DNA from: Pseudomonas leptonychotis
GTDB taxonomy: Bacteria > Pseudomonadota > Gammaproteobacteria > Pseudomonadales > Pseudomonadaceae
NCBI RefSeq assembly: GCF_004920405.1
Contig: NZ_RFLV01000001.1
Location: 620,001 to 684,000, forward strand
DNA: 64,000 nt
Direction of reading: 5' to 3'
Below the pieces are notes generated by a model. That model was given only the letters and a program-made list of their open reading frames with translations. It did no database searches and was not told where the DNA came from. The position numbers were made by a program, and so were the translations under genes. Shown piece after piece: positions 1 to 9,110 of this stretch. How positions within the stretch are numbered: position 1 is the stretch's first letter; every line of letters begins with the position of its first letter.

Positions 1-11
1 CTGATCTGCGC

Positions 12-518
12 TCAGTCATCGCTTTGCGTGTCGTCCTTTTCAGCCGCATCGTTGGCCACATTACGCTTACGCTTGGGCCCTTCAGCCTGCACCGAGGGAA
101 AGCGCGAGGAGGCATAGCGCACCACAAAAATCGCCAGTGCCAACAGCAGAATCGCCCCCGACACCATCACCACGCCCATGTCGGGTTTGTGGTTGTGCGA
201 GATGTCGGAAATCATCAAGCGGGTCAGCGCGGTAATTGCCACATAGATCATGAAGCGGATCGGCATGTGGTTGGTCTTGAAATAGATCCCCACCATGGCC
301 GCCAATTCGAGGTAGATAAACAGCAGCAGGATGTCATCGACCGTGATGTGGCCCTTCTCCAGCATGCCTAAGAAAGCCATCACCGCCGCCCAGGCGGTGA
401 CCGCCCCAATGGCGAACAACGCCAGGTAATGAAACGCCTCCATCAACAGATTACCCAGCGACTCAGCCTGCCCATGCATGCGCTCGCGCATCAGTTCAGC
501 CCAGTTTGGCTTACCCAT
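12..518 (-). CDS. psiE: PsiE-family inner-membrane protein
   Basis: A 168-aa protein with four hydrophobic stretches (about residues 26-50, 60-80, 86-104 and 115-136) and a charged tail rich in Lys, Glu and Asp. The layout and the YFKTNHMPIRFMIYVAITA region match the phosphate-starvation-inducible PsiE family. No enzymatic role is established for the family; in E. coli psiE is controlled by phosphate and cAMP signals. The start is well supported by AGGAG five bases upstream of ATG at 518. I see no obvious Pho box in the 270 bp upstream. It is transcribed away from yebG. Family assignment is good; the physiological role in this organism is unknown. Confidence 0.85.
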   Translation of the reverse strand: MGKPNWAELMRERMHGQAESLGNLLMEAFHYLALFAIGAVTAWAAVMAFLGMLEKGHITVDDILLLFIYLELAAMVGIYFKTNHMPIRFMIYVAITALTRLMISDISHNHKPDMGVVMVSGAILLLALAIFVVRYASSRFPSVQAEGPKRKRNVANDAAEKDDTQSDD

Positions 519-731
519 AACATCTCCTAGGGATCAAAAATAACCACGGCACGGCGTGCCACTATCTATAACACTGCCAATTGAGAAGCCTGTTACTGGC
601 TAAAAAGCACCTGCAACAGGCGAGCCATGCCACCGACCTGGCTGTCGCGCTTCACAGAATCGGCTATGTTGTTAGCCGGCATAGCAATTGCCGCTGTTCA
701 AATGCTCGCGAGTTCTCTATGCTCGCAACCA

Positions 732-747
732 CTGTACAAATAAACAG
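732..747 (+). promoter_or_regulatory. LexA (SOS) box
   Basis: The 16-mer CTGTACAAATAAACAG is a perfect match to the gamma-proteobacterial LexA consensus CTGT-N8-ACAG. It lies 41 bp before the yebG start, where it would cover the promoter, so yebG is expected to be induced by DNA damage. Confidence 0.9.
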
Positions 748-787
748 TTTATTGCAACTTATCAGCGTGAAGGCGTAGAGGTGATGA

Positions 788-1048
788 ATGGCCGTCGAAG
801 TGGTGTACCGCAGCAGCCGGGATTTGGAGCGATTGTTCATGGATAAAGCCGAAGCCGACCGTCATGACAAAATGCTCGAACTGGCCGAGTTGCTTACCGA
901 GGTGCTGCAAAAAGCCGTGCCTTCGCTGAATGAAGCCCAGGGTGAAGAGCTGGGTATTTACATGGCGAAGAACCGCGATGTGTTCGCCAAGGCGTTTAAG
1001 AATCAACCCGACGCGTTGAGTGAACTGAGCGAGCCCGCTGCCGAGTAA
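788..1048 (+). CDS. yebG: YebG family DNA damage-inducible protein
   Basis: An 86-aa protein beginning MAVEVVYRSSRD and containing the block FMDKAEADRHDKMLELAE, diagnostic of the YebG family. In E. coli yebG is a small SOS-regulated gene whose biochemical role is still unclear. The ATG at 788 is preceded by an AGAGGTGA ribosome site; an out-of-frame ATG at 784 is ignored. A perfect LexA box at 732-747 and a strong terminator at 1066-1092 make this a self-contained single-gene SOS unit. Confidence 0.93.
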   Translation: MAVEVVYRSSRDLERLFMDKAEADRHDKMLELAELLTEVLQKAVPSLNEAQGEELGIYMAKNRDVFAKAFKNQPDALSELSEPAAE

Positions 1049-1065
1049 CACCCACAGCGCTTAGC

Positions 1066-1092
1066 AAAACCCCAGTCAATGACTGGGGTTTT
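1066..1092 (+). terminator. Rho-independent terminator of yebG
   Basis: A 12-bp perfect stem (AAAACCCCAGTC paired with GACTGGGGTTTT) with loop AAT, ending in a T run. It begins 18 bp after the yebG stop codon. Confidence 0.9.
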
Positions 1093-1138
1093 GTGTTTAT
1101 AACGCCATGTAGGCATCACATACTCAGACTGTATTTGA

Positions 1139-1252
1139 GCTCTCGCGAGCTAGAGCCATGCAAGGCAAAAATAGGCGAGGAAGCGGAGTGTACTTTTGTA
1201 CATGAGCACTCTGAGCCTGCTTTTAACGCAGCAGGGCCGACGCGCAGCATAT
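1139..1252 (-). repeat. Mosaic intergenic repeat, copy A (short form)
   Basis: Read on the minus strand this copy shares TGCTGCGCGTCGGCCCTGCT, a TGTAC-AAAA-GTACA hairpin (1189-1202), ACTCCGCTTCCTCGCC and CTCTAGCTCGCGAGA with three other places in the window. It lacks both optional inner segments seen in the longest copy (34782-34980). It lies between yebG and the 3' end of ldh. No coding potential is apparent. Confidence 0.85.
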
Positions 1253-1262
1253 CTGGGAGTAC

Positions 1263-2285
1263 TCAAAGGCCATATAACAAGCGCTCGGCAATGGCATCGG
1301 CGACCCGCGCTGGCGAACGTTTATCGGCTTGAGCGTGACCAAAAATTTCCGTCAGCCGCCGGCTGATCTGGCTCAGCTGAGCAGTGATCGCCGGCAGGCT
1401 TTCGCCACGATGGCGGCGCGCGACATAGATCAACCCACCCGTATTGATTACGTAATCAGGCGCATAGAGAATCCCCCGCGCTTGCAGACGCTCGGAGATA
1501 TCTGGGCCGGCCAGTTGGTTGTTGGCGGCCCCCGCCACTGCCGAACAACGCAGATGGGCCACGCTGGCTGCATTCAGCACACCGCCTAATCCACACGGCG
1601 CAAGAATGTCGCAGGGGGTGGCGAGCAATGCCTCGCTGGCCACTGGTCGTGCCCCCAGTTGCTCAACCGCAAGCTGCACACGCCCCACGTCAAGGTCACT
1701 GACCAGCAACTCGGCGCCAGCGGCGTGCAGCTGCTCAGCCAAGGCATACCCCACATTGCCTAACCCCTGAATAGCCACTCGCAAGCCCTCTAGGTTATCG
1801 CTGCCGAGGCGCGCCAGGGCGGTGGCGCGGATCCCGGCAAACACCCCCATGGCGGTGTGCGGCGACGGGTCGCCCTCGGCGGTGGTGCTGGTGACATGTT
1901 GAGTGTGCTGGGCGATGCAGTCCATATCGACACTTGAGGTGCCGCTGTCCATGGCGGTGATGTAGCGGCCGTTGAGGGTTTCAATAAAGCGTCCGAAGGC
2001 TTCGAACAATGCCCCACGATTATCGATATGCGCGGGACGGATAATCACCGCTTTGCCGCCCCCTTGCTCTAAGCCCGCCAGCGCCGCCTTGTAGCTCATG
2101 CCCTTGGCCAGGCGCAGCACATCCTCAATAGCACGTTGAGTGTCCGCATAGGGTAGGTAACGGCAGCCGCCCAGCGCAGGGCCCAGGCGACTGTTGTGGA
2201 TGGCGATAATGGCCTGCAGGCCGCTCAGCGGGTCCACGGCGAAGTGCAGCGACTCCAGCCGGGCGGTTTCCATCATGGCGAACAT
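1263..2285 (-). CDS. ldh: Leucine dehydrogenase (Glu/Leu/Phe/Val dehydrogenase family)
   Basis: A 340-aa NAD-dependent branched-chain amino acid dehydrogenase, catalysing reversible oxidative deamination of L-leucine (and probably valine and isoleucine) to the 2-oxo acid. The N-terminal domain holds the substrate lysine in SYKAALAG (K66) and the catalytic lysine in GGGKAVI (K78). The C-terminal Rossmann domain has QGLGNVGYALAEQL around residue 180. I take ATG at 2285, because GGGAG lies 8 bases upstream and family members start MF-MM; an in-frame start at 2312 is possible but lacks a ribosome site. A palindrome lies just upstream (2300-2317). The gene fits an amino-acid catabolic role like the gcv cluster downstream. 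Confidence 0.9.
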   Translation of the reverse strand: MFAMMETARLESLHFAVDPLSGLQAIIAIHNSRLGPALGGCRYLPYADTQRAIEDVLRLAKGMSYKAALAGLEQGGGKAVIIRPAHIDNRGALFEAFGRFIETLNGRYITAMDSGTSSVDMDCIAQHTQHVTSTTAEGDPSPHTAMGVFAGIRATALARLGSDNLEGLRVAIQGLGNVGYALAEQLHAAGAELLVSDLDVGRVQLAVEQLGARPVASEALLATPCDILAPCGLGGVLNAASVAHLRCSAVAGAANNQLAGPDISERLQARGILYAPDYVINTGGLIYVARRHRGESLPAITAQLSQISRRLTEIFGHAQADKRSPARVADAIAERLLYGL

Positions 2286-2299
2286 GCTGTGGCTCCCGT

Positions 2300-2317
2300 A
2301 CTGATTTGCCAATCAGT
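2300..2317 (-). promoter_or_regulatory. Palindrome over the putative ldh promoter
   Basis: ACTGATT-TGCC-AATCAGT is a perfect 7-bp inverted repeat 15 bp upstream of the ldh start. A TATACT -10-like hexamer on the minus strand (2320-2315) overlaps it. It looks like an operator; the regulator is not identifiable from the window. Confidence 0.45.
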
Positions 2318-2437
2318 ATAGGCAGTGGCGCTGCCGACAAGCGCCCAGTGGTCAGTTGCAGCAGGCTGCCCGTACAACAATCCACTGGACGAAGCCTCGG
2401 CACTTGACTACAAAGCCAGAGACATCGGGAGATTGAT

Positions 2438-3241
2438 ATGACCCCACGCGCCGCCTGCCTTGCCTGCCTGGAGCAAAACCCACCTGCGCTGTTCGAGGCG
2501 GCGCTATGGATTGCGGCCGAACATGACCCGACCCTGCAACCGGCGCAGGTCTGCCGCCAACTCAACAGCCTGCAGCAACACGTCAACCAGGGCCTGCCCG
2601 CACTGCCGCCGGTTGAGTTGGCGCAAGCCTTGCTGCGGCGCTTGAACGAACTGGACTTCCATCAGGACGACAGCAGCCCACTGCGGCCTCAGGCGGCTCT
2701 GCTGCACCGGGTATTGCTGCATCGTCGCGGGCAACCCTTGTCGCTGGCCCTATTGGCCCTGGAGCTGGCCAAACGGCTGGAGATTCCGCTGCAGGGGGTG
2801 AGCTTCCCCGGGCATTTTTTATTGCGCGTACCCGGCGCCGATCATCTACTCGACCCCTGCAGCGGCCGCCGTCTGTATACCCGTGAGTGCCGGGAACTGC
2901 TGCAGCGGCACATGGGCCCGGCTGCCGAACTGAACGCCAGCCACCTGCAAACCTGCGACGCGCGCAGCATGCTGCAACGCCTGTCACGCAACCTACGGCA
3001 ACTGCATCAAATCGACGGCGATTATCTGGCCGCGCTTAAGGATGCCGAGCGGGTGCTGCAACTGGGCACACCCAATCTGCACGACCACCTGGCCCGCGCC
3101 GAGATTTATCAACACCTGGAGTGCCCGCAAGGTGAGCGTTTCGATTTGCAGCATGCACTGCTGCTGTGCGACGACATTGCGCAGCGCCTACAACTCAGCC
3201 AGCGCCTGAGCCTGCTGCGCGCCAGCCCAGCCCTGCATTGA
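2438..3241 (+). CDS. SirB1-type transglutaminase-like/TPR protein
   Basis: A 267-aa protein of the SirB1 family: an N-terminal transglutaminase-like fold (about residues 30-170, including the RRGQPLSLALLALELAKRL and GVSFPGHFLLRV blocks) followed by a helical TPR-like part (about 180-260). Cytoplasmic, with no signal peptide. The usual Cys of active transglutaminases is not obvious, so it may be a non-catalytic fold. The start has GGGAG six bases upstream. It ends one base from the convergent LuxR gene. The precise function of this family is unknown. Confidence 0.75.
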   Translation: MTPRAACLACLEQNPPALFEAALWIAAEHDPTLQPAQVCRQLNSLQQHVNQGLPALPPVELAQALLRRLNELDFHQDDSSPLRPQAALLHRVLLHRRGQPLSLALLALELAKRLEIPLQGVSFPGHFLLRVPGADHLLDPCSGRRLYTRECRELLQRHMGPAAELNASHLQTCDARSMLQRLSRNLRQLHQIDGDYLAALKDAERVLQLGTPNLHDHLARAEIYQHLECPQGERFDLQHALLLCDDIAQRLQLSQRLSLLRASPALH

Positions 3242-3242
3242 A

Positions 3243-5780
3243 CTAGAAGAAGCCCAGCGCCTTGGCTTTGGCCACTGCCTGGGTGCGCCGCGACACCCCC
3301 AGCTTGCCGTTGATACGCCGGGCATGGGTCTTGACCGTGTGCAATGAAATAAACAGTTGTTCGGCCACCTCCTGATTCGAGCAGCCTTGAGCAATCAGCC
3401 GGAGCACCGCCAGCTCGCGCTGGCTCAGGGTATTGGTCGCCGCACGCTGCGCTGCAGCAGCGGGTGTAACCGGTTGAGCCACGCTGAACCACAGGCAGTG
3501 ATAAGCCAAGCGGCGGCGCAACGCGTGTCCAGTCTCGCGGGCCTGCGCAGCGGCTGTTTGATCGCCACAGGCGGCGCTCGCCTCGGCGTAAACGAGATAG
3601 AGCTCACTGACCAGCGCCTGCCGGCCCTGGCTCAAGGCCTGCTCGCGCAGTTGCAGCAACGGCTCACGCACATCCCGCCCCTGCGCCAGCTCCATTTGCA
3701 GCAACAACAGCTGCAAGCGCGGAATCAACTCAGGGAAGTTGGGCGTGGGCAGAATCGCTTTGACCCGCTGCGCATAACCCAACACCCGGCCAATCGCCAT
3801 GCGCGCACGCGCGTGGTGCCCTTGGGCAACCCACAGGTGACTACTGGCCAGTAGCAACGTGCCTCGGTATAGGGTTTCACTGACATGCTGGCGCTGCATC
3901 AGGCGCTCAGCCTTGCCCAGATGAGCAAATGCGCCGGCCAAGTCGCCCTGCCCCATGGCCAGTTCAGCCAGGCAGAGATAGCCGTTAAAGGCGCCGGGAT
4001 CGCCACACTCCAGGGCATTTGCAAGGCCCTCGGGCAATCCGCTGGCAGCCTCGGTGTGCCGCCCTTGGCGCAGTTGCACGCGCGCCAAACGCAGCTGAAG
4101 CCTGGCCAGCACCGGGGTACCGCGTAGCACCTCGGGGCGATTGGCGTTCAGCACGCGCTGCAACAGCGCTTCAGCACGCACAAACTCACCCCGCGCCTCC
4201 AGCAGCAAAGCATGATCGAGTTCCAGAAGTGCTTCAAAGACGGGGTTGTCGTGCAAGCGAGCCTGCTTCAATGCCTCGAAGCTGAGTTTATGCGCCAGCT
4301 CCAGATCACCTTCACCAATCGCCACCAGGGTCAGCGCCGAACGGCACAACAAAGACTGCGACCAGGCGCTTTGCGGCAAGCCTTGTAAGGCTTCGAGCAG
4401 GTTGCTGCGCGCCCCGATCGCGCATACCCGGCCATAGGCGATGATGCCTTGAATGGCCTGCCAATGAGCAAACAGCTCGCGGGTCCGCGCGCCATCGCTG
4501 CGCGGCTGAAACCGCGCCAGTTGGTCGATACAGAGCTCGGCTTCATCCAGGCGCCCTACCAACAACAGCACCCAGGCGTTCAGCAGAATCAAGCGTGGCG
4601 TGCTGCACAGCAAGCTTTCTGGCAACTCGCTGCGCCAGCGCAGGATCAGTGCCAGATCCTGCCCTTGTAGCACTTGCTCTTCGGTAAAGCGCTCAAGAAA
4701 ACTGCCGGCCACTTCCGGCTGCCCGGCCAGCAGTGCATGTTCCACTGCTGCGCGGATATCACCCTGGCTGGCAAACCACTGGCTCGCATGCACATGCAAC
4801 GCGCTGTAAGGCACCCCCGCCGTCAAGCGTTGCAACAGCGCGGCCAGCGGCGCAAACAGCACAAACCAACCTTTCCCGGGCTCAACCTCCTGAATAAACA
4901 GGCCGCGCTCAATCAATCCTCGCAACCAATCCGCACCTTCACCCACACCGAACAGGTGATCACACAGCGCCGGATTAAAGCGCGGTAACTGAGCCAGGGA
5001 ATAAAGCATCTGCAGCAACTCGGCCGGTAGGTCTTGCAAGACCTCACGCGCCACGTACTCGCCCAGTAAATGATCATGACCACAATCGAGCGGTGCATTC
5101 GCCTCAGCGGGTTCGGCCTGAGCAGCCAGCAAACGTAGACGCAAGGCCGCAGGCCAACCCAAAGTCGATTCATGCAACTCACGCGCCCAGGCGCTGCGAG
5201 TCGGGTCCAGGTGGTGTAACCAGTCGGCGACCTCAGCGGCAGTAAATGCCAAGTCGGTGGCGCCCAGCTCGAGCAACTCACCCTCCAGCAGCAGCCGCGA
5301 CAGGTTGCAGTTGGGGCGCCGGCGGCTGCCCAGCCACCAGCACACCCCTGCCGGAGTCACGCTGAGTAGTTGATTGAGGTACTCATCCAGGGTGCTGTCC
5401 GGGCGCACCGGATAATCGTTGAGCATGATCCACAGTTGGCGCGTTTCCTGCGCCAGCGCCAGCAATACCTCATCCGCGGTCAGCTGCGCAGGGTAATCAA
5501 GCAACCTGCCCAGCTGTTGAGCCAGTTGGTCGGCGTTAAGCCCGTTGCCGGCGCAATTAAGCCAGAGCAAGCCGCACTGCAGCGGACACTCGCGGGCACA
5601 ATCCGCCAGTAACACGGTTTTGCCAAAGCCCGCCGGGCCGATCAGCAAGCGCAGTCGGCAATCGGGAGCCAATAAACGTTGCTGTAAGGTCAGCCGGGGA
5701 ATATGCCCCGGTGGCGGGCGCTGTATGTTGCCGCAGGACGACACTGCGACGATCGGCGGGAAAGGCGCTGATGCGTTCAT
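3243..5780 (-). CDS. MalT-like LuxR-family transcriptional regulator (module 1)
   Basis: An 845-aa ATP-dependent LuxR-type activator of the MalT (STAND ATPase) class. Walker A is GPAGFGKT (residues 48-55). The position where MalT proteins carry L-D-D-Y-H reads L-N-D-Y-P (N121, D122), a degenerate Walker B. A TPR-like sensor region fills the middle (about 330-750). The C-terminal LuxR HTH (about 782-845) contains LSQRELAVLRLIAQG and HTVKTHARRINGKLGV. It lies just downstream of the DUF1302-DUF1329 pair on the same strand, behind a terminator, and probably controls that pair. The second copy of this arrangement is at 55.3-61.6 kb. The ligand is unknown. Confidence 0.85.
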   Translation of the reverse strand: MNASAPFPPIVAVSSCGNIQRPPPGHIPRLTLQQRLLAPDCRLRLLIGPAGFGKTVLLADCARECPLQCGLLWLNCAGNGLNADQLAQQLGRLLDYPAQLTADEVLLALAQETRQLWIMLNDYPVRPDSTLDEYLNQLLSVTPAGVCWWLGSRRRPNCNLSRLLLEGELLELGATDLAFTAAEVADWLHHLDPTRSAWARELHESTLGWPAALRLRLLAAQAEPAEANAPLDCGHDHLLGEYVAREVLQDLPAELLQMLYSLAQLPRFNPALCDHLFGVGEGADWLRGLIERGLFIQEVEPGKGWFVLFAPLAALLQRLTAGVPYSALHVHASQWFASQGDIRAAVEHALLAGQPEVAGSFLERFTEEQVLQGQDLALILRWRSELPESLLCSTPRLILLNAWVLLLVGRLDEAELCIDQLARFQPRSDGARTRELFAHWQAIQGIIAYGRVCAIGARSNLLEALQGLPQSAWSQSLLCRSALTLVAIGEGDLELAHKLSFEALKQARLHDNPVFEALLELDHALLLEARGEFVRAEALLQRVLNANRPEVLRGTPVLARLQLRLARVQLRQGRHTEAASGLPEGLANALECGDPGAFNGYLCLAELAMGQGDLAGAFAHLGKAERLMQRQHVSETLYRGTLLLASSHLWVAQGHHARARMAIGRVLGYAQRVKAILPTPNFPELIPRLQLLLLQMELAQGRDVREPLLQLREQALSQGRQALVSELYLVYAEASAACGDQTAAAQARETGHALRRRLAYHCLWFSVAQPVTPAAAAQRAATNTLSQRELAVLRLIAQGCSNQEVAEQLFISLHTVKTHARRINGKLGVSRRTQAVAKAKALGFF

Positions 5781-5881
5781 GTCCGCTCGTTTTATTGTTA
5801 TTACAAGAACCGGATAGTCGCAGGCTAAACCTCAGCACCTAAGCGTTCAAAGCTTCATCACAGTACGTGATAGCCAGCAAT

Positions 5882-5908
5882 AAAAAAGGCGGCCCGCAGG
5901 CCGCCCAA
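5882..5908 (-). terminator. Terminator after DUF1302-DUF1329 pair 1
   Basis: On the minus strand GGCGGCC-TGC-GGGCCGCC forms a GC-rich hairpin followed by TTTTTT. It lies 30 bp beyond the DUF1329 stop and separates the pair from the downstream LuxR gene. Confidence 0.8.
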
Positions 5909-5937
5909 TCACGGAGTAACACGTGCAGCTTAATGCC

Positions 5938-7311
5938 TTAACGCACGCCCGAACTGCGCAGCGCAGCCGGCGTGTAATCGGCTGCCGAGGCTTTGAAGCC
6001 AAAGTTATACGCCGACTTTTCTTCGTTCTTCATACCCAGCGCCAGGTAGCGACCCGCCACCAGGTCATACAGCGCCTCCAGGGTGTAACCCGGTACCTGG
6101 TGGTTGTAGTACTGCTGCGCATGGCCTTCGGCAACACGCCACAGCTGGCCGCGACCATCGTAGTGATCGACGAGGGCGATCTGCCAGCTGTCTTCGTCGA
6201 CATACATATGGCGCTTGGCATAGATATGTCGCTCGCCACTTTTCAAGGTAGCGACCACTTCCCACACGCGGTGCAGCTCGTAACGGGTCAGGTCCTGGTT
6301 AATGTGCCCAGCCTTGATCACGTCGTCGTATTTCAGCGACGGCGAGTCGAGCTTGTAGCTGTTGTAGGGAATGTACATTTCCTTCTTGCCGACCAATTGC
6401 CAGTCATAACGATCTGGCGCACCGGAGAACAGGTCGAAGTTGTCTGAGGTGCGCATGCCATCTGCGGCGGTGCCCGGACCGTCATAAGCCACCTGCGGTG
6501 CACGGCGTACGCGACGCTGACCGGCGTTATAGATCCACGCCAGACGCGGCTCCTTGACCTGATCAATGGTCTCGTGAACCAGCAACACGTTGCCAGCCAG
6601 ACGCGACGGCGCCGTCACCCGCTGTTTGAAGTAGAGCAGTACGTTGCTGCCCTTGGCCGGATCCAGGTCGGGCATATCCGCCGGAAATGCCACCTCATCC
6701 TCGAACTTCACCAGGCTGTAAGAACCATTGGTCTGCGGCGTCGCCTGTGTGACCACGCGCCGAGTGTTACCGCCACGGTAGCGGGTGACGTGGTTCCAGA
6801 TCACCTCGACACCGGTCTTGGGAATCGGGAAGGCGTAGTAACGACTAGCGTTGAAGTTCTGCAGACCATTGCCGCCATCTACCGGCGAGGTATTCAGAGC
6901 ACTGACCTTGGCCGCCTCCCCGATCGCTGTGGGTACAGCGGTGCTGCGATGCGTGGGGTAAACCGGGATTTTGTAACTGTCAGGGTAACGTTTGAGCATG
7001 GCCAGCTGACCGGCTGAAAGCTTGTCTTGGTACTGCTCGGCATTGGCTGCGGTGATGGTGAACAGGGGTTGCTCGCTGGCAAACGGGTCAGCCAGAAACC
7101 CTTTGTCATCAACTGCGCCGGCGCTGGTAGAAAGGCCGCCATCCCAAGCAGGGATACTGCCATCGGCATTGCCGGCCATTTCCGCGCCCAGCGGGGTCAG
7201 GCTGCTGCCCAGCTGGGCGGCTTCTTGCTCAGAGACTGCGGCCATCACGCTGCTGGCTAACAGCGTCAGCACCAGCGCGCCAGCTTGCAGGATTCTTGTA
7301 TTTTTCATCAT
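5938..7311 (-). CDS. DUF1329 periplasmic protein (module 1)
   Basis: A 457-aa exported protein with a signal peptide ending near SSVMAA and the DUF1329 family signatures: an N-terminal EAAQLGSSLTPLGAEMAGN block, RVRRAPQVAYDGPGTAADG in the middle and a DYTPAALR ending. Members resemble LolB-like lipid-binding folds and are nearly always encoded with a DUF1302 protein. ATG at 7311 is chosen because AAGGA lies about 8 bases upstream; another ATG follows at 7308. It is 26 bp downstream of DUF1302 in the same operon. It has a paralogue of identical predicted length at 58331-59704. Its role is inferred as periplasmic handling of a hydrophobic compound. Confidence 0.88.
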   Translation of the reverse strand: MMKNTRILQAGALVLTLLASSVMAAVSEQEAAQLGSSLTPLGAEMAGNADGSIPAWDGGLSTSAGAVDDKGFLADPFASEQPLFTITAANAEQYQDKLSAGQLAMLKRYPDSYKIPVYPTHRSTAVPTAIGEAAKVSALNTSPVDGGNGLQNFNASRYYAFPIPKTGVEVIWNHVTRYRGGNTRRVVTQATPQTNGSYSLVKFEDEVAFPADMPDLDPAKGSNVLLYFKQRVTAPSRLAGNVLLVHETIDQVKEPRLAWIYNAGQRRVRRAPQVAYDGPGTAADGMRTSDNFDLFSGAPDRYDWQLVGKKEMYIPYNSYKLDSPSLKYDDVIKAGHINQDLTRYELHRVWEVVATLKSGERHIYAKRHMYVDEDSWQIALVDHYDGRGQLWRVAEGHAQQYYNHQVPGYTLEALYDLVAGRYLALGMKNEEKSAYNFGFKASAADYTPAALRSSGVR

Positions 7312-7337
7312 GAACGGATCCTTTTGCACTGCGTTGA

Positions 7338-9110
7338 TCAGAAGTTCACACCAAAGCTCAGGGCGACAAAGTCACGGTCGACGTTGGTGTTGTAATCCCC
7401 ACCAAAGAAGTCGGTGTAACTGAGGCTGGCGGTGTAGGTGTTCTGGTAGTCAGCGTTCAGGCCAAGACTCACAGCCTTGGTTCCTTCGCTGAAGTTGGGG
7501 CCATAACCATCGACGTCATGCGACCAGGCAATGCTCGGCGTCAGGTTGACCCCAGCAAACACGTTGCTGTAATCGGCACTGGCGCGCAGGCGGTAGCCCC
7601 AAGAGCTGCTGGTAAAGAAACCATCGCCGCTGCACTGATCCGGGTTAGCGGCGTTGAACGCAGCCGTACACGTCCCATTACTGGCCAACTCACCCAGGCC
7701 ATAAACCGGGTCACGACCGAAACGCAGCTCACCGAGGTCATCGCTGATGCCGCTGACATGGTTGTAACCGACCTCGCCGAGCAAGGTCAGGCGGCTAGCA
7801 CCGAGCACCCGATCGAAGAACTGCACCGCCGTGACCTGAGCCTGGGTGACAGGTTTGCGTACGTAACCGGCAATTTCTTCACCGGCGACATTCTGCGCAT
7901 GGCCACTGGTAAATACCGGTGAACCGGGGAATGCAAGTGAAGCAAAGGTCAGGTCAGTGGAGTTGATCGAGATCGGCATATTTGGCCGATAACTCAACTC
8001 ACCGGACAACGCAGTGCCATTAACGTTGGTCTGGAAGCTGACGCCATAGAGACGGATATCTTCTGGGTACTCAAGGAAGTACCGAGCCCCCGGCGCGCCC
8101 GGAATAACCGCCGCAGACGGCGACGTGGTGCGCAAGAAACTGCCACTCGGCGTGCGGCTGTGATAGTTCATCGCATACAGGCCGAATTCGGTGTCGTTCA
8201 GCGACTCGGCAAACCAGCGCAGGGCAACCCCAAACTGACCACTATCACGGGCGTCACGGTCACCGGCACGCGGGATATAAATAGGGTTACCTGGAGCGCC
8301 GGTATTGTTCGACACGCCTGGCGCCACATCAGCTCCCGCGACGGCCAAACGGTCTTCACAGCCATCTGCAGCCGTGTCGCTAGGGGCGAAGAACGTGCCG
8401 CAGTTATCGATAACCGTCTGGTCCCACTCCAGCTGGTAGAACGCTTCCATGCTGACCGTGTCAGTCAGGCTCTGCGATACATAGAGCATGTTGACCGGGA
8501 TCAAGCCCTCTTTGATTTCCGCACCAGGCCGGCGGAAGGCGGCGGCATCCACAGGGTTGATCGAGTTGATCGAATTGCCAATAAACGTGCTCTCGCCCCA
8601 GCTGACCACTTGCTTACCGGCCCGCACACTGCCCGGCATGCCGCCCAGGTTGTAGTTGTGATAAACGAAGGCATCGAGAATTTCCGCGCCCGAGGCCTGC
8701 GCTGCGGTTTTGCGGTTGTGGTCATCAATGTCATACAGCAGGCGGCTTTCGTCTTTGGTCTCAAAGTCGTACCAGTACTTGCCACGGATAAACACGCCCG
8801 TGTCGCCGTACTTCAACTCAAGGTCATGCACGCCTTTGAAGATCTTCGAGAAGGTTTCACCCTTCTTGAAATTCAGACGGCCATCGTCGTTGGTCTGCGA
8901 GGACGCCTTGCCGCCGTTGCGCGTCCCGATAAAGTCAGGATCGGCCCCACGCACGCTCCAGCTTGCACCCACGGAAAGAGAAGAATCGAACTGCGCTTCG
9001 ACCTCACCAATATTGAATGAAATAGCCTGGGCAGGCCCTACACAGCCTAAAGCGATGGCAACAGCCAAGATGCTGGGCTGGAAGATGGCATGTCTTGTTG
9101 TTGTTCTCAT
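7338..9110 (-). CDS. DUF1302 outer-membrane protein (module 1)
   Basis: A 590-aa protein with a signal peptide (cleavage near GPAQA), then an extended beta-rich sequence ending in FVALSFGVNF, whose terminal aromatic residue is typical of outer-membrane beta-barrels. Blocks such as SLSVGASWSVRGADPD, KYWYDFE and VVSWGESTFIGNSIN define DUF1302. ATG at 9110 is preceded by AGGAGAGCCGC; the longer in-frame start at 9167 has no such site. It is the first gene of the pair with DUF1329. Codons 3-6 form an A-rich AACAACAACAAG stretch resembling an Hfq/Crc target. Family certain; transport substrate unknown. Confidence 0.88.
   Translation of the reverse strand: MRTTTRHAIFQPSILAVAIALGCVGPAQAISFNIGEVEAQFDSSLSVGASWSVRGADPDFIGTRNGGKASSQTNDDGRLNFKKGETFSKIFKGVHDLELKYGDTGVFIRGKYWYDFETKDESRLLYDIDDHNRKTAAQASGAEILDAFVYHNYNLGGMPGSVRAGKQVVSWGESTFIGNSINSINPVDAAAFRRPGAEIKEGLIPVNMLYVSQSLTDTVSMEAFYQLEWDQTVIDNCGTFFAPSDTAADGCEDRLAVAGADVAPGVSNNTGAPGNPIYIPRAGDRDARDSGQFGVALRWFAESLNDTEFGLYAMNYHSRTPSGSFLRTTSPSAAVIPGAPGARYFLEYPEDIRLYGVSFQTNVNGTALSGELSYRPNMPISINSTDLTFASLAFPGSPVFTSGHAQNVAGEEIAGYVRKPVTQAQVTAVQFFDRVLGASRLTLLGEVGYNHVSGISDDLGELRFGRDPVYGLGELASNGTCTAAFNAANPDQCSGDGFFTSSSWGYRLRASADYSNVFAGVNLTPSIAWSHDVDGYGPNFSEGTKAVSLGLNADYQNTYTASLSYTDFFGGDYNTNVDRDFVALSFGVNF

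Noticed and set aside
8160..9020. 286-codon frame antisense to DUF1302 of module 1
   Set aside because: Shadow of a beta-barrel gene with signal peptide and operon partner; an equivalent long frame is not kept in module 2.
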